Assembly: GCA_934454215.1 (NCBI GenBank)
Contig: CAKSGG010000001.1
Location: 46,985-110,984 of the forward strand
Length of the DNA stretch: 64,000 bases
From: an uncultured Clostridia bacterium
GTDB lineage: Bacteria > Bacillota > Clostridia > UBA1381
Reading direction: 5' to 3'
In this document: in pieces, positions 63,246 to 64,000 of the stretch
How positions within the stretch are numbered: the first letter of the stretch is position 1
How the letters are laid out: each line of letters begins with the position of its first letter
Program-made: the position numbers and the translations under genes
Notes under the pieces: model-generated
The model's input: only the letters and a program-made list of their open reading frames with translations
Databases searched by the model: none
Told to the model about the DNA's origin: nothing

Positions 63246-63908
63246 ATGGGAGCATTAATAGCCATAGACGGCGTTGACGCAAGCGGAAAGCAGACTCAGA
63301 CGGAACTGCTGCTTAAAAGAATGAACGAAAAGTCACCTCGGCTGATTTCATTTCCGGCTTATGATAAGCCGTCATCAGCGCCTGTTAAAATGTACCTTAA
63401 CGGTGATTTTGGAAAAAATCCCGATGATGTGAACGCATATGCCGCGTCGGCGCTTTTTGCCGTGGACAGATACGCAACGTATAAATCGGACTGGGAAAAG
63501 GATTATAAATCCGATAAGCTGATAATTGCCGACCGATATGTTTCGTCAAATATGATACATCAGGCAGGTAAAATATCGGACGCTGCGGAAAAAGAAAAAT
63601 TTCTTGAATGGCTGTTTGATTTGGAATATAATAAATTCGGACTGCCGCAGCCCGATGTTATGATTTTTCTTGATATGCCGCCCGAATACGGCGCAAGGCT
63701 TATGGCGGAGCGAGCCAACAAGATAACGGGGGGCATGAGTAAGGATATTCACGAAAACGACAGGGAATATCTTCAAAAGAGCTATGACAATGCGCTGTTT
63801 GTCGCAAAGAAATATGACTGGAATATTGTATCTTGTATAAGGGACAACAAAATCAGAACAATAGAAGATATAAATAATGAGATATATAATATAGTGATTA
63901 ATTTATAA
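63246..63908 (+). CDS. tmk: Thymidylate kinase
   Basis: Phosphorylates dTMP to dTDP for DNA synthesis. The 220-residue enzyme has the P-loop GVDASGKQTQ (the residue after Lys is Gln rather than Ser/Thr, a variant known in clostridial enzymes), the DRY motif ADRYVSSNMIHQ and a LID region with Arg. The ATG follows the upstream stop codon without gap. It ends 92 bases from the window edge; the remaining DNA has a promoter-like inverted repeat. Confidence 0.94.
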   Translation: MGALIAIDGVDASGKQTQTELLLKRMNEKSPRLISFPAYDKPSSAPVKMYLNGDFGKNPDDVNAYAASALFAVDRYATYKSDWEKDYKSDKLIIADRYVSSNMIHQAGKISDAAEKEKFLEWLFDLEYNKFGLPQPDVMIFLDMPPEYGARLMAERANKITGGMSKDIHENDREYLQKSYDNALFVAKKYDWNIVSCIRDNKIRTIEDINNEIYNIVINL

Positions 63909-63950
63909 AAAAGGGACTGAAAACTGAACAGAACCAGTAAAAACAGACAA

Positions 63951-63996
63951 TAGAAAAAAAGAGCCTCCTATGGTATAATGAAAATAAAACCATAGG
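63951..63996 (+). promoter_or_regulatory. Promoter-like sequence inside an inverted repeat at the right edge
   Basis: TATAAT (63974-63979) with a weak -35 (TAGAAA, 63951-63956). CCTATGGT (63967-63974) and ACCATAGG (63989-63996) form an inverted repeat. It points right, so the gene it serves is outside the window. Confidence 0.4.
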
Positions 63997-64000
63997 GGGT

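Noticed and set aside
63246..63300. Broken P-loop in thymidylate kinase
   Set aside because: GKQTQ instead of GK(S/T) is a family variant I recognise from clostridial enzymes; all other motifs are intact, so it is not taken as inactivation.

Overview
The window looks like chromosomal DNA of an anaerobic, fermentative member of the class Clostridia (Bacillota). Supporting signs are a trimeric electron-bifurcating type [FeFe] hydrogenase with the maturase HydF, formate-tetrahydrofolate ligase, meso-diaminopimelate dehydrogenase, S-layer homology (SLH) surface proteins, YesM/YesN two-component regulation, a flavodiiron oxygen-detoxifying protein, AT-rich intergenic DNA with many TTGACA-17-TATAAT promoters, and frequent TTG/GTG starts. 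I cannot name a genus; a plant-glycan-degrading gut clostridium would fit.

Region 1 (1-17 kb) is a cell-surface block on the + strand. It has a right-handed beta-helix protein cut by the left edge, then three neighbouring secreted proteins built from one repeated unit (a small Ig-like domain followed by a concanavalin-like beta-sandwich, six copies in all). One of these ends in three SLH domains. A second SLH-type protein and an FAD-dependent oxidoreductase follow, and the block ends with a YesN-type response regulator and a YesM-type histidine kinase. The simplest reading is a glycan binding/processing locus under two-component control.

Region 2 (17-25 kb) holds hydF and then a run of minus-strand housekeeping genes: an RluA-family pseudouridine synthase, malQ, tRNA-Glu(CUC), a PHP-domain protein, a long-form PRPP synthetase, and the folate genes folP and a folB-folK fusion. 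Region 3 (24.7-31.8 kb) is more accessory. It carries a galactokinase-like protein that has lost the family's catalytic and ATP-binding motifs, a metallo-beta-lactamase-fold protein fused to a partial ATC-hydrolase-like tail and overlapping a full-length ATC-hydrolase-family gene, and a heterodimeric ABC exporter pair with a TetR regulator.

Region 4 (31.9-49 kb) contains a flavodiiron protein, the rnr-rlmL-MFS cluster, divergent secD-secF, a Gx transporter/ApbE pair, ddh, a small secreted protein of unknown function and mnmA. A PocR-type AraC regulator then stands divergent from a second FAD oxidoreductase followed by a PTS IIBC permease. Region 5 (49-64 kb) has the hydrogenase operon (NuoE-like, NuoF-like and HydA subunits), rsmD-coaD plus a coiled-coil protein, fhs, a divergent topoisomerase IV pair, citrate synthase, a WecG/TagA glycosyltransferase and thymidylate kinase. 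The right edge has a promoter-like inverted repeat that points out of the window.

No CRISPR array, rRNA, complete insertion sequence or prophage was seen, and no gene-free stretch exceeds 300 bases. Functional calls come from reading motifs by eye; no database search was run.
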